Shown: positions 1-7,337, counted from the first letter of the stretch. The stretch is 11,765 nt of DNA from CAUZJO01 sp963580245 (GCA_963580245.1 CAUZJO010000144.1:1-11765), one strand, 5' to 3'. Numbers and translations are program-made. Notes: generated by a model not told the origin, from the sequence alone.

Positions 1-167
1 CCACGCGCACTCCATGAGGGGGACGATACCTTCACCAGCACCGTCCCGTTTAGCTCAGATTTTGAGCTGACTCTCTGAGGAGAGCACCGTACTCGCTCAG
101 GATCGACGATCTCATCTTCACCCCCGACCCCAGATAGGGGCACTTTCACCGCTCCTGAGCGTTCTGA

Positions 168-503
168 GTGCCAAGAGAACCCGTCTTCGAGGTCTGCTGG
201 GCATCGTTGGGTCACAAGCTCACGGCGCATTCCTTCCGCCACACCTTTGCAACGATACAAGCTGAGGCAGTGAACGCGAATCCATTCCAGTTGAAAGCAA
301 TCCTAGGGCACTGCCAAACTTCCACCACGGATCGCTACTGTCACGCCCGTAGCAACGCTCAAATCATAGGCATTGAAGACATTCTAAGGGGTGTGAGTTC
401 GGGGTGTGAGTCAGGTGAGTCTGAAGCAACCCATTGCGAGCTAAGTTCAGTAAAATCAATGGTAGCGGGAGGCGGATTTGAACCGCCGACCTCCGGGTTA
501 TGA
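168..503 (+). pseudogene. Tyrosine recombinase (phage-type integrase), C-terminal remnant
   Basis: This is the catalytic C-terminal end of a tyrosine recombinase, the enzyme that inserts and excises integrative elements. From the GTG at 168 the reading shows the H-x-x-R box (residues 21-24, H-S-F-R followed by H-T-F-A-T), the L-G-H motif (46-48) and the nucleophile Tyr57 in D-R-Y. The N-terminal DNA-binding domain and first catalytic Arg are missing: the same frame upstream has stops at 15-17, 51-53 and 165-167, so the gene is broken, not just cut by the window edge. The frame runs on through the 3' half of the tRNA at 460-537, so its last ~14 residues (G-G-G-F-E-P-P-T) are tRNA sequence read as protein. 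Integrase next to a tRNA 3' end is the classic layout of tRNA-integrated elements. The pseudogene call is inference from the stops. Confidence 0.8.
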
Positions 504-537
504 ATCCGGCGCTCTCAACCGACTGAGCTATCCCGCC
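460..537 (-). tRNA. tRNA with CAU anticodon (elongator Met, possibly Ile2)
   Basis: A complete cloverleaf reads on the minus strand. The 7-bp acceptor stem is closed by G1-U72. The D arm is GCTC/GAGC, the anticodon loop is TTCATAA (anticodon CAT), the T arm is GGCGG-TTCAAAT-CCGCC, the discriminator is A, and the 3' CCA is encoded (460-462). The anticodon stem ends in an A31-C39 mismatch. It lacks the three G-C pairs typical of initiators, so it is an elongator Met or a lysidine-modified Ile tRNA; the sequence alone does not decide. Its 3' end abuts and overlaps the integrase remnant, so it is the likely integration target. Confidence 0.93.
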
Positions 538-559
538 AAACGGTGGGTCGATCAACGCA

Positions 560-595
560 CAACGGACCGGCCCTGTCCGCAGGGTCGGTCCGTTG
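560..595. other. 16-bp hairpin between the two tRNA genes
   Basis: Bases 560-575 pair with 580-595 over 16 bp with one G-T pair and a TCCG loop. It sits between tRNA-fMet (transcribed first) and the second CAU tRNA. On the minus strand no U-tract follows, so it is a poor intrinsic terminator for the tRNA transcript; on the plus strand AAAAATTTT follows. It could be a processing stem, an attenuating structure, or a terminator for plus-strand transcripts from the integrase side. Confidence 0.6.
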
Positions 596-603
596 AAAAA
601 TTT

Positions 604-679
<76 letters not shown>

Positions 680-732
680 CCATGCGGCCTCGGGGGTAAT
701 ACTTTTCCCCCTTTTCGAGACCCCGCACACCA

Positions 733-765
733 AGCATAGTGCGCATGCCTGGCGGCCCTTGTCAA
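733..765 (-). promoter_or_regulatory. Possible sigma-70-like promoter for the tRNA pair
   Basis: On the minus strand a perfect TTGACA (760-765) lies upstream of tRNA-fMet. The -10 is weak: CACTAT (736-741) at an 18-base spacing, or TATGCT (733-738) at 21. Transcription would start about 45-55 bases before the tRNA. The -35 match is clear; the -10 is not. Confidence 0.35.
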
Positions 766-841
766 TCCATGAAATTGCGCGTTTCCACGCAAAGCAGGAA
801 TGTCGCGTCGCGGCCGTCCAGGATCGACCGGACGCGGCCTC

Positions 842-1264
842 TCAATCGGCGACCTGCTCGCAACCCATCGCGCGCAGCCGGTCGCGGATGGTTTGGGCGG
901 CCTGGTCGAGCACCTCGGCCGCCGGCTTGCGTTCGGCGTTGGCGAAACTGAGGTCCTGGAGGCCCCAGATCGGGATCAGGTGGATGTGCGTATGCGGCAC
1001 CTCCAGCCCCGCCAGCATCATCCCGACTTTATCGGGATTCCACGCCGCCTGAATCGCCCGGCCGATCGTTTGCGAGACCCGCGTCAGGTGGTCGAGCAAG
1101 TCGGGCGCCAGGTCGAGCCAATGGTCGATCTCCTCGCGCGGGACGACCAGCGTATGGCCGGGCTTGATCGGGTTGATCGTCAGGAACGCCACGCACCGCT
1201 CATCCTTCCAGACGAACCGCCCGGGAATCTCGCCGTTGATGATTTTCGTGAAGACCGACGCCAT
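842..1264 (-). CDS. HIT-family protein (histidine-triad nucleotide hydrolase/transferase)
   Basis: A 140-aa cytoplasmic protein of normal length for the HIT superfamily. The triad H91-T-H93-I-H95 (H-x-H-x-H-x-x) is intact, with H93 the expected nucleophile that forms a covalent nucleotidyl intermediate. The N-terminal half has the usual F-x-K-I-I-x-G-E-I-P opening and the N-P-x-x-P-G-H-T-L-V-V-P strand (31-42). Members hydrolyse purine-nucleotide phosphoramidates or dinucleotides; the exact substrate cannot be read here. The ATG at 1264 has a very good Shine-Dalgarno (AGGAGG, 6 bases away). It starts 36 bp after the membrane cytochrome gene ends, so it is probably on the same transcript. Family certain, substrate unknown. 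Confidence 0.92.
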   Translation of the reverse strand: MASVFTKIINGEIPGRFVWKDERCVAFLTINPIKPGHTLVVPREEIDHWLDLAPDLLDHLTRVSQTIGRAIQAAWNPDKVGMMLAGLEVPHTHIHLIPIWGLQDLSFANAERKPAAEVLDQAAQTIRDRLRAMGCEQVAD

Positions 1265-1300
1265 GTCCCGCCTCCTATACGATGGATTGTCGAGGTCCGG

Positions 1301-1870
1301 TCAGCCTCGCCCGCTTCGAAACGTCAGATAAACATGACCCAGCGTGGCCGTCAACACAAGCAATCCGCCATAGCGATGGACCTCGAGAAGCCGCCGCTGA
1401 TCGTGCGTGCCGAATACCGGAAGCATCATACACATGGTCGATAGAAGGGCCGCCAGCCCCAACGCCGCGATCACCCAGAACAACAGCTTCCGGCCCGTGC
1501 CGAACCCGGGCTCGCCCGAGGAAGCTCCCGGCCGGAATCGGCAGCACTCGGCCCGGAGCACCGCAACCACGGCCAGTGCCACGCCGAAAACGCCCCCCAA
1601 CCCGACGTGAACCAGCAGCGGGTATCCCGTCAGGGCCCGTCCGGCGAACCCGGCCCCCACCAGGCCCGTCCATCCCAGAACCAGCACGCTCGCCGCGAGA
1701 ACGACGTAAGCCACCGCGTTGCAACGGTCCAGCGCCCGGCGGGCGCGTGATGCCTCCGGTGGCCGGGAATCGCCCCCCGCCTCGCGACGATCCCCGGCGG
1801 TCGCAAGCGCGTGAACGACACATGCCACGAGGGTCAGACTCAGGGCGGCGATGGAAATGAGCCCAAACAA
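1301..1870 (-). CDS. Multi-pass membrane protein, probable b-type cytochrome / quinol module
   Basis: From a TTG at 1870 this encodes 189 aa. TTG is chosen because GGAGGAG lies 9 bases upstream and it puts a hydrophobic segment at the N terminus; no in-frame ATG occurs until residue 146. Hydrophobic segments fall at about 3-24, 52-75, 84-106, 129-151 and 162-184. Histidines at or in the membrane (H20, H88, and H165 with H179 in the last helix, 14 residues apart) are the kind of spacing that ligates haem b in small cytochrome b561-like subunits. It starts 4 bp after the stop of the seven-haem cytochrome, itself ending in a membrane anchor, so the two probably form a complex moving electrons between the quinone pool and periplasmic haems. 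Topology is seen; haem binding and the partnership are inferred. Confidence 0.68.
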   Translation of the reverse strand: MFGLISIAALSLTLVACVVHALATAGDRREAGGDSRPPEASRARRALDRCNAVAYVVLAASVLVLGWTGLVGAGFAGRALTGYPLLVHVGLGGVFGVALAVVAVLRAECCRFRPGASSGEPGFGTGRKLLFWVIAALGLAALLSTMCMMLPVFGTHDQRRLLEVHRYGGLLVLTATLGHVYLTFRSGRG

Positions 1871-1874
1871 GCGT

Positions 1875-3833
1875 CTACTCCTCCCGTCCCAGTGCGCGCA
1901 GGACCCGGCCGACCCCCTGAAGCAGGTAGACGAGCAAAACGAGCCCCACAACGCCCGAAGCCGCGAATCCGGTCCACTTCAGCCACCCGCGAAACCGAAA
2001 AGACCACGCCCAGGCCCGCAACTCCGCCGCATCCTTCCCCTGCAATTCATGCATGGGACGTCCTTCGGCGTCTCCCAAAGCGGCTGGGCCGCGTATCGCG
2101 ACGCGCGCGAAATGGAAGGGCGAACCGTCGCCGTGGCATTCGGCGCAACCGCCCGCGCCCAACGACCGCGCCGCGGGTCGAACGTCATGGGCGAACGGCC
2201 AGGCATACGGAGCGGCTTGAGGGTGATCGCGGGCGATCAGTTGCTCCCCATTGCCGTCGAGTTCATACACGGCACCTCCGTGAACGTAGACGGGTTCGGA
2301 TGCGTCATCCCCCTGTTGGCCGAGCATCTTCAAGGTTTGGGCGATCTCATCCTCGGTCAGTGGTTGCCATTGGCCCGGATTCGCCCTCGCGCGCCCGCCC
2401 AATACCTCGCCGGCGGAGTGCCTCACCGATTCCGGGGCGATCGGCTGGATCGCGCCTTCGCCGAGCCGGCCCCAGAAGGCCGGCCACAGGATCCGATGGG
2501 GCGTATAGACCCCATCCTCGTCGCGCAGAAAGACGGGCTCCTCGATGAACGGCGGCAACTCCTCGCCGCGGTGGCGACTCGCCAGCCCCAGTCCATGGGC
2601 CATCGAGGTCTCGACGGAACGGGTCCGGCCGGTGGGCAGCGGCCCGCCGTGGCACGTCGTGCAGCTTAGCTTTTCGAAATGGACCGGCGGGAGGCCCGGG
2701 TGATCGGCCTGGGGCGCGCCTAAACGCCCGCCGCGGACCGATTCCGATTGACGCGTGCCCGAGTCCGAATCCACGCCGTAGTGACAGCCCCGACAACTGA
2801 GTGTGTGGACCGAGGACGGCGTATCGCCCGACGACGGTTCGCCCTCGTAGCCGCGAACGATGGCGTGATCCAGACCGTTGCGGTGACAATCAACGCAGAT
2901 CATCCCGGCGGCCAGGTGAACGTCGCGGTCGATCTCCCAGCGCTCGGGCGCGCGGTCACCCGCGTGGCGCGTCGTGTGACAGAAGTAACAACGCTCGGGC
3001 GACATCCGGCGGCTGATGTCGAAGAAGACACGTTCGTTGGCATCGAACAGGGCGTCGTCGTACTCGATCGATGGGCCGCCGAACTGTGACGCATCGGGGT
3101 TGAACAACGGGTCGTAATCCGCGGGCAGGTTCTTGGCCGCGCCGCGCACCGTCCCGATCCCGCTGGTGACCGTTGGGATCCACTTGAGGTTCTGCTGTTC
3201 GATTTGGCGGGCCCGGGCGACGTGATCGTAGCGCCGGTCCAGGCTATGGCAAGCCAGGCAATCGATCTCCATCGGGCCCGAGAGCTGCCAACGCGCTTCG
3301 GGGCCGGCGAACTCTTCCGCGCCCGGCTCGCCGACTCCCCCGCCCGGCAAATGACGGCCAAACCGCTGGACCATCTCCCACGGCGTCACGCCGACCTGCT
3401 CCGGCTTATACGTCCCCGGCCATCCCCGGCGCGAGAGCGGCAGTTGCGTCCCGGTGACCAGGTCGGTCAGAATCCACGGCTCGCCCGGTCGGCCCGGGTC
3501 GACTTGCGCGTTGCCGGCGTTGAAATGCCAACCGCCGCCGACGGTCTCATAGGGGTGACATTTCCCGCAGGTGGCCGACGGCGACCAAGGCCGCAACTCA
3601 AAATCCTCCGGGCTGACCGCTTCGCCCGTCTCATCATAGAGCGTGACGCGATGGACGTACGGCGACCGGCTATGCGTCAGCAACCGTTCCGGGAGGTCCT
3701 TGGCGTCGGCGTCCCCATCCGAACACAAGGCCAGCACCAAGATCGCCGCCAAGCGAACCGCAACGCGCGCCACGAACGGTCGGATGATCGGGGGAGGTTT
3801 TGTTCCGCGAGTTTGTTTCAAACCGCAAGTCAC
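1875..3833 (-). CDS. Seven-haem membrane-anchored cytochrome c
   Basis: A 652-aa protein with seven C-x-x-C-H haem-c sites: residues 89-93, 192-196, 282-286, 313-317, 347-351, 391-395 and 563-567. An N-terminal hydrophobic stretch (about 25-37) ending near residue 44 looks like a Sec signal, and a single transmembrane helix at about 620-640 with a basic tail would anchor the haem domain on the outer face of the inner membrane. Four sites (3-6) cluster in 110 residues; the last stands 170 residues apart. Extra histidines (H54, H103, H161, H204, H290, H306, H385, H547) could be distal ligands. It is not obviously a nitrite reductase, hydroxylamine oxidoreductase or tetrathionate reductase. Start uncertain: GTG at 3833 lacks a Shine-Dalgarno, and another GTG lies at residue 21. 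It heads the cytochrome/HIT operon. Confidence 0.9.
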   Translation of the reverse strand: MTCGLKQTRGTKPPPIIRPFVARVAVRLAAILVLALCSDGDADAKDLPERLLTHSRSPYVHRVTLYDETGEAVSPEDFELRPWSPSATCGKCHPYETVGGGWHFNAGNAQVDPGRPGEPWILTDLVTGTQLPLSRRGWPGTYKPEQVGVTPWEMVQRFGRHLPGGGVGEPGAEEFAGPEARWQLSGPMEIDCLACHSLDRRYDHVARARQIEQQNLKWIPTVTSGIGTVRGAAKNLPADYDPLFNPDASQFGGPSIEYDDALFDANERVFFDISRRMSPERCYFCHTTRHAGDRAPERWEIDRDVHLAAGMICVDCHRNGLDHAIVRGYEGEPSSGDTPSSVHTLSCRGCHYGVDSDSGTRQSESVRGGRLGAPQADHPGLPPVHFEKLSCTTCHGGPLPTGRTRSVETSMAHGLGLASRHRGEELPPFIEEPVFLRDEDGVYTPHRILWPAFWGRLGEGAIQPIAPESVRHSAGEVLGGRARANPGQWQPLTEDEIAQTLKMLGQQGDDASEPVYVHGGAVYELDGNGEQLIARDHPQAAPYAWPFAHDVRPAARSLGAGGCAECHGDGSPFHFARVAIRGPAALGDAEGRPMHELQGKDAAELRAWAWSFRFRGWLKWTGFAASGVVGLVLLVYLLQGVGRVLRALGREE

Positions 3834-4009
3834 GCGAATGGTCGTGAATCAACATCCGGAGGCAATGCAAACGAAATCAAAGACCGATCAGTCTGGCGCA
3901 CCATGAGAGTCTGCCCCTCGGCGGGCGATGAAAAAGTCCAAAGGCCTCGTTCCGCGAGAGATGCTAAGAACCATTTTAAGCGATTCTCGCAAGGTTCTTG
4001 CTTCTTTGT
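3834..4009. other. AT-richer spacer with an imperfect hairpin
   Basis: This 176-bp spacer separates the cytochrome operon from the PIN pseudogene, both on the minus strand. GCGAGA (3954-3959) pairs with TCTCGC (3985-3990) with partial extension inward, but no U-tract follows on either side. The cytochrome promoter must be in or near here; I see no convincing -35/-10 pair. Confidence 0.35.
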
Positions 4010-4570
4010 TCACCCTACATCGTCCGGTTGACCAAACATCTCGGATCGCTTTTTATCACTGCCCCAGTACTCATCCGGTGTAATAATCTTCAATTTCGGC
4101 TCCCTTGGATCCATGCCAAGATGGAATCGATTAGTGAGGTCCAACATGGGGCTTGTATTTTTCTCTCCGTGCCCATCATATGTCAACAAGATCGGAATTT
4201 TTTATGCGATAGCAGTGGCGACGATCGTTGAATCAACGGTTCTTGCCTTGATGCCCCTTGTATTCCTTATGTCCCGAGAAACAAACCCGATGGCTTTTGC
4301 GAGAGCCAACGGCATCATATAACTTCTATCAAATAATTCACGAATCCTCTCAAGCTCTCTTTTCGTTGCCTTTTTGGGTTCGTTAGGCTTGGACTCCTCA
4401 TAGAAATACACTTCTGATAATACTGGAGCGGGATAAGCAATAAACAGGCCGCCTCCTTTCGCCTTGTTAAAGATTGAGCGTATGTATTTTATCCGTCCCT
4501 AGGTTTGCTTAAAGTAATCAATAAACACACAAGAGTCCACGCACACTGATTCAACCGGCCTATTCGGCAT
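4010..4570 (-). pseudogene. PIN-domain (VapC-like) ribonuclease gene with two in-frame stops
   Basis: From ATG 4570 to TGA 4010-4012 the frame is continuous for 187 codons except for TAG at codon 24 (4499-4501) and TAA at codon 123 (4202-4204). The translation keeps the PIN-fold layout: V-C-V-D12-S at the N terminus, E53 in L-S-E-V, D113 in T-V-D-S-T-I-V-A-T-A, and D132 in L-L-T-Y-D-G-H, i.e. all four metal-binding acidic residues at normal spacing. PIN proteins cleave RNA; many are VapC toxins blocked by a partner encoded upstream. Here the upstream gene (4574-5223) ends 3 bp before this ATG, with AGGAG as a Shine-Dalgarno. Two single-base nonsense changes without any frameshift suggest recent inactivation. 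The C-terminal tail (about 134-186) is longer than in most VapC proteins. Confidence 0.85.
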
Positions 4571-4573
4571 CCC

Positions 4574-5223
4574 TCAGTCTCCTGATATATTCTTCTGAGG
4601 ATAAGCCGCAGTGATGTCTATTATTTCATCCTCAATCCTCACAACGCTTTCATCCGCCCGTGGGATGCCTATGTTTTGACATTGGAGACGCTTAATCTGC
4701 CCGTCTTTATTAAATTCAGCAATACCAGAGACGTCCACAACGCGTCTTAAGCCCTGCTTGATTGTCTCTTCCATTTTACGACCGAAGAAACATCTTATGG
4801 GGGACTTGGGTTTGTTTAGCGGGTATAATCGGAAATGGTCTTCCTTGGAATGAGTTATAATGTCGTGCAAGATATCCCCTAATTTTGGTCTTTCCTTTGT
4901 GCGGTTCGCTTAATACAAAATCACGTTCATCATTTTGGTTTAAATCCTCCTTCATTCCAATAATATCTATGTTCACCCTTACCCTATTTGCTAAAGAGCA
5001 ATTTCCATATCTTGGCGATCTAAGTTCAACGGCTCCGTTTTCGGATACGAGCGAACGAACGCCTCGAAGCGTGCGATTGCTGAAATTCCTTGGCCTCTCC
5101 GGCTTGTTTTCGAGATTGCGAATGCCCTTTATGTACCAGCCAACGAGGGGGGATCCCTTAACTGTTCCCGGCTGAACCGTCATATGAAATGGGCTTCGCA
5201 TGGATACGGAAGTGACATGTCAT
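4574..5223 (-). pseudogene. Frameshifted partner gene upstream of the PIN gene
   Basis: I do not recognise this family. The ATG at 5223 overlaps the preceding small ORF's stop as ATGA, a translational-coupling arrangement. Coding signal then moves through three frames: M-T-C-H-F-R-I-H-A-K-P to a TAA at 5158-5160; a second frame from about 5165 to 4890 (G-S-P-L-V-G-W-Y-I-K-G-I-R-N-L-E ... N-I-D-I-I-G-M-K-E-D); and a third from about 4900 to the TGA at 4574 (G-D-I-L-H-D-I-I-T-H ... D-G-Q-I-K-R-L-Q-C). The length of 650 bp fits two net +1 shifts of a gene of about 216 codons. The C-terminal part looks like a compact beta-rich domain. By position it could be the antitoxin or partner of the PIN protein; that is inference. 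Confidence 0.6.
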
Positions 5224-5375
5224 TTAACGGCGTTTCTACCCTTTGATGCCTTCTGGCTGATTCCGTCAATAGCGTCGATATGGTTGCTTATGATTTGAGA
5301 GAATGTTATTGCATTAATACTACACGCTGCATGTTGGATAGTTAACTCAAGTGTCTCTTTCGCTCTTTTAGCCAT
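5220..5375 (-). CDS. Small 51-aa hypothetical protein, first gene of the PIN cassette
   Basis: ATG 5375 to TGA 5220-5222 encodes 51 aa beginning M-A-K-R-A-K-E-T-L-E and ending K-G-R-N-A-V-K; it is basic at both ends with an amphipathic-looking middle. GGAAGG lies 10 bases upstream. Its TGA overlaps the next ATG as ATGA, the best argument that it is a real gene and not chance. It starts only 5 bases after the transposase remnant ends. No family recognised; a small antitoxin or DNA-binding subunit is possible, but nothing in the sequence proves it. Confidence 0.45.
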   Translation of the reverse strand: MAKRAKETLELTIQHAACSINAITFSQIISNHIDAIDGISQKASKGRNAVK

Positions 5376-5380
5376 TTTTC

Positions 5381-5782
5381 TTACGCCTTCCACCCCGATG
5401 CTGGATAAACTCCGGTCAAGGCTTCATATGAAATGTGCATTTCGGATAGCCTGCTCACCTTCTTTCTGCAACGATCGCGGTCTTGTTTCTTGCGCCGATT
5501 AAACCGGAACAATTGATTTTCGAGATACCGAAACAAATGGAACAACTCAACCGAGACGCAAGATCCCTGTATAGAGCACCTTGGAAGACTCCGTAAATTC
5601 TCCAAACCGTTTGCGTGTATCCTTCTTTTCGCATAACACTCTGGACTATTTATTACCTCATGCAGATACTCAGAGTCAAGGCAATTATATGACTCAAACT
5701 CGTCCGTGCACAAAATCGATCCGCCCTGAACATGCTTCGCATTCTCCGGCGGAGCTGCTTTTTTACGGGTGTTCTCCAGCAA
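5381..5782 (-). pseudogene. IS1595-family (ISXO2-like) transposase, C-terminal remnant
   Basis: The readable part is about 133 aa and matches the C-terminal half of ISXO2/IS1595 transposases. It shows T-D-E-F-E-S-Y (26-32, with an acidic catalytic residue), the H-x-N-G-L-E-N segment (56-62) and the H-L-F-R-Y-L-E-N-Q-L-F-R-F-N-R-R-K block that closes the domain. The N-terminal zinc ribbon and first catalytic Asp are absent; the frame meets a TGA shortly upstream (about 5810) and then the oxidoreductase gene begins. The usual W after E-N is R here and K-R is degraded, so the copy has drifted. It lies head-to-tail with the three-gene PIN cassette. IS1595 elements are known to carry passenger genes downstream of the transposase, so the cassette may have arrived as cargo; this is inference. 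Confidence 0.8.
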
Positions 5783-5869
5783 CTTACAACCTAACGTCGC
5801 AGGGATGGTGAGTCAAGCAGATTGTCGCCTTCGCAAGATACGCGGCCCCAAAAAAATCATAACCGGTCC

Positions 5870-7228
5870 TTAAACCTCGAACTCATCGGCCGCGAAGTCC
5901 AGACGCCGGCCCATCTCAATGGCCTCGTTGACGCGCAGCACGCAAACCGCCGTTTCATAACCGATTTGAGGCGGACAGTTCAGCTCGGCATGGCCGGCGA
6001 TGGCCTTGAAAAAGTTTTCCAGGTGCAACTGGTGGACCGGTTTTTGCGATTCGGCCAAGAGCCGTTGGCCCTCGGGGTCCTTCGAGCCGTCGGGCGCGAG
6101 CGTCTCCCCGATCTTCAGCTCGAAAGCCTCCGTGCCCATCGCCGTGACCGTCTCCGACTCATCCTCCCATTCGCGCATCTTGGCGTGAACTTCTTTAAAG
6201 AAGTACCCCTTGCGGGTGTCCTCGGAGACGACCATCGAGCCCTCGTCGCCCATGAACGTCTCGAAGAAACCTCCGTGGCTGGTTGTGTTGTAGACCTGAT
6301 ACGTGCCGCGCACGACGCCCGCCGTGGTCGCGTATTCATAAATGGCCACGACGTTGTCATGCCACTCGCGGCCGTCGCGGTAGTAATCGACCCCGCCCGA
6401 GGCCATCACCGATCGCGGCGGGGTATTCAGGATCCAGTTGAACACGTCTATCTGGTGCGACCCCAAATCGGCGAACGGCCCGCCGGCGAACTTCTTGTAC
6501 CAACGCCAGTTGCGGAACCGTTCCATCGAGTCGTAGCCGAGGCGTTTGAGCGTCTCGGCGTCGATATCCTGGTTGCGCGGCCAGCCGATCGGCCGGCCGA
6601 CGGCGCGGTTCCACTGGCCGGCGATATGCGTGATGCGGCCGAGGACCTTGTCCTTCTCGATCAACTTGATGGCGTGCCAGTAACGGGGATTGCTGCGCCG
6701 CTGGTGGCCGATCTGCACCAATTTGCCGGTCCGGCGCTGGGCCTCGACCATCGCGCGCGCGCCCTCCAGGTTGTTGGACATCTCCTTCTCGCAGTAGACG
6801 TGCTTGCCGGCCTCGAGGCAGGCGATGGTCTGCTCGGCGTGGACCCAATCGGGGCTGGCGATGATGACCGCGTCGATCCCCGGCTCTTTCTCCAGCATCT
6901 CGCGGTAATCCGCGTAGACGTTGACCGGCTGATCGTACTTCTTCAGGATGTTTGCCCCATATTTCTGGTGGTAAGCCCACACGTCGCTGATCGCGACGAA
7001 ACGGAGCGGGACATCGGTGATTTTAAGGCAATTATTGAGCAGGTTCCGCCCCTGACTGCCCACGCCGATCATGGCAATCTGAAGGGCACCCTTGGCCCCG
7101 CCGGCCTCTTGTCCCCGCGCCGACTCGCTGAGGACAAGCCCCGCGGCGGCCGCCGCGGCCGCCGAGACCATAAAGTCGCGCCGACTCATGTCGGCCGCCA
7201 CCCGGGCCTTCAGTTCAATCTCCGTCAT
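5870..7228 (-). CDS. Tat-exported Gfo/Idh/MocA-family oxidoreductase
   Basis: A 452-aa NAD(P)-dependent oxidoreductase. The N terminus has a twin-arginine signal (S-R-R-D-F-M at 15-20, then an Ala-rich hydrophobic core to about 33), so it is predicted to fold with cofactor in the cytoplasm and be exported by Tat. The Rossmann motif is G-V-G-S-Q-G (55-60), with D82 ending the second strand. The family's E-K-P motif reads E147-K148-E149: the key Lys is kept but Pro is Glu. The catalytic D-L-G-S-H-x-x-D pattern is at 254-261. Such proteins act on sugars, inositols or glycosides; planctomycetes carry many copies with unknown substrates. ATG 7228 is preceded by AAGG about 7 bases upstream. Its stop lies 109 bp beyond bamA's, on the same strand; co-transcription is possible. 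Confidence 0.93.
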   Translation of the reverse strand: MTEIELKARVAADMSRRDFMVSAAAAAAAGLVLSESARGQEAGGAKGALQIAMIGVGSQGRNLLNNCLKITDVPLRFVAISDVWAYHQKYGANILKKYDQPVNVYADYREMLEKEPGIDAVIIASPDWVHAEQTIACLEAGKHVYCEKEMSNNLEGARAMVEAQRRTGKLVQIGHQRRSNPRYWHAIKLIEKDKVLGRITHIAGQWNRAVGRPIGWPRNQDIDAETLKRLGYDSMERFRNWRWYKKFAGGPFADLGSHQIDVFNWILNTPPRSVMASGGVDYYRDGREWHDNVVAIYEYATTAGVVRGTYQVYNTTSHGGFFETFMGDEGSMVVSEDTRKGYFFKEVHAKMREWEDESETVTAMGTEAFELKIGETLAPDGSKDPEGQRLLAESQKPVHQLHLENFFKAIAGHAELNCPPQIGYETAVCVLRVNEAIEMGRRLDFAADEFEV

Positions 7229-7337
7229 GACGTTACCTTCACACCGCGCTAAACGGATTTAGAGACAACCACGAAACCACGCCTCTCCATTCAAACACGG
7301 GATGACACCCAAAAGCCACGAATTCGAGGGGCCCGGC

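Noticed and set aside
800..1860. Plus-strand frames of about 190-215 codons
   Set aside because: Antisense to the HIT and membrane cytochrome genes; no recognisable domain.
1811..2669. Two plus-strand frames of about 245 and 272 codons, and one at 3204-4031
   Set aside because: Antisense to the seven-haem cytochrome; Arg/Pro-rich composition typical of shadow frames.
4010..4570. Recoded stops (alternative genetic code) in the PIN gene
   Set aside because: Both TAG and TAA would have to be sense codons, while the intact genes nearby end normally at TAA, TAG and TGA.
5213..5222. Perfect palindrome TGACATGTCA as an operator of the PIN cassette
   Set aside because: It lies within the coding overlap of two genes, not in a promoter position; a 10-bp palindrome can occur by chance.
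5845..5872. T7 run just after the oxidoreductase stop as an intrinsic terminator
   Set aside because: No adequate stem precedes the run on the minus strand; only a short ACCGGT palindrome is present.
5822..7252. 476-codon plus-strand open frame
   Set aside because: It lies antisense across the whole Gfo/Idh/MocA gene, whose motifs are unmistakable; high GC keeps the opposite frame open.
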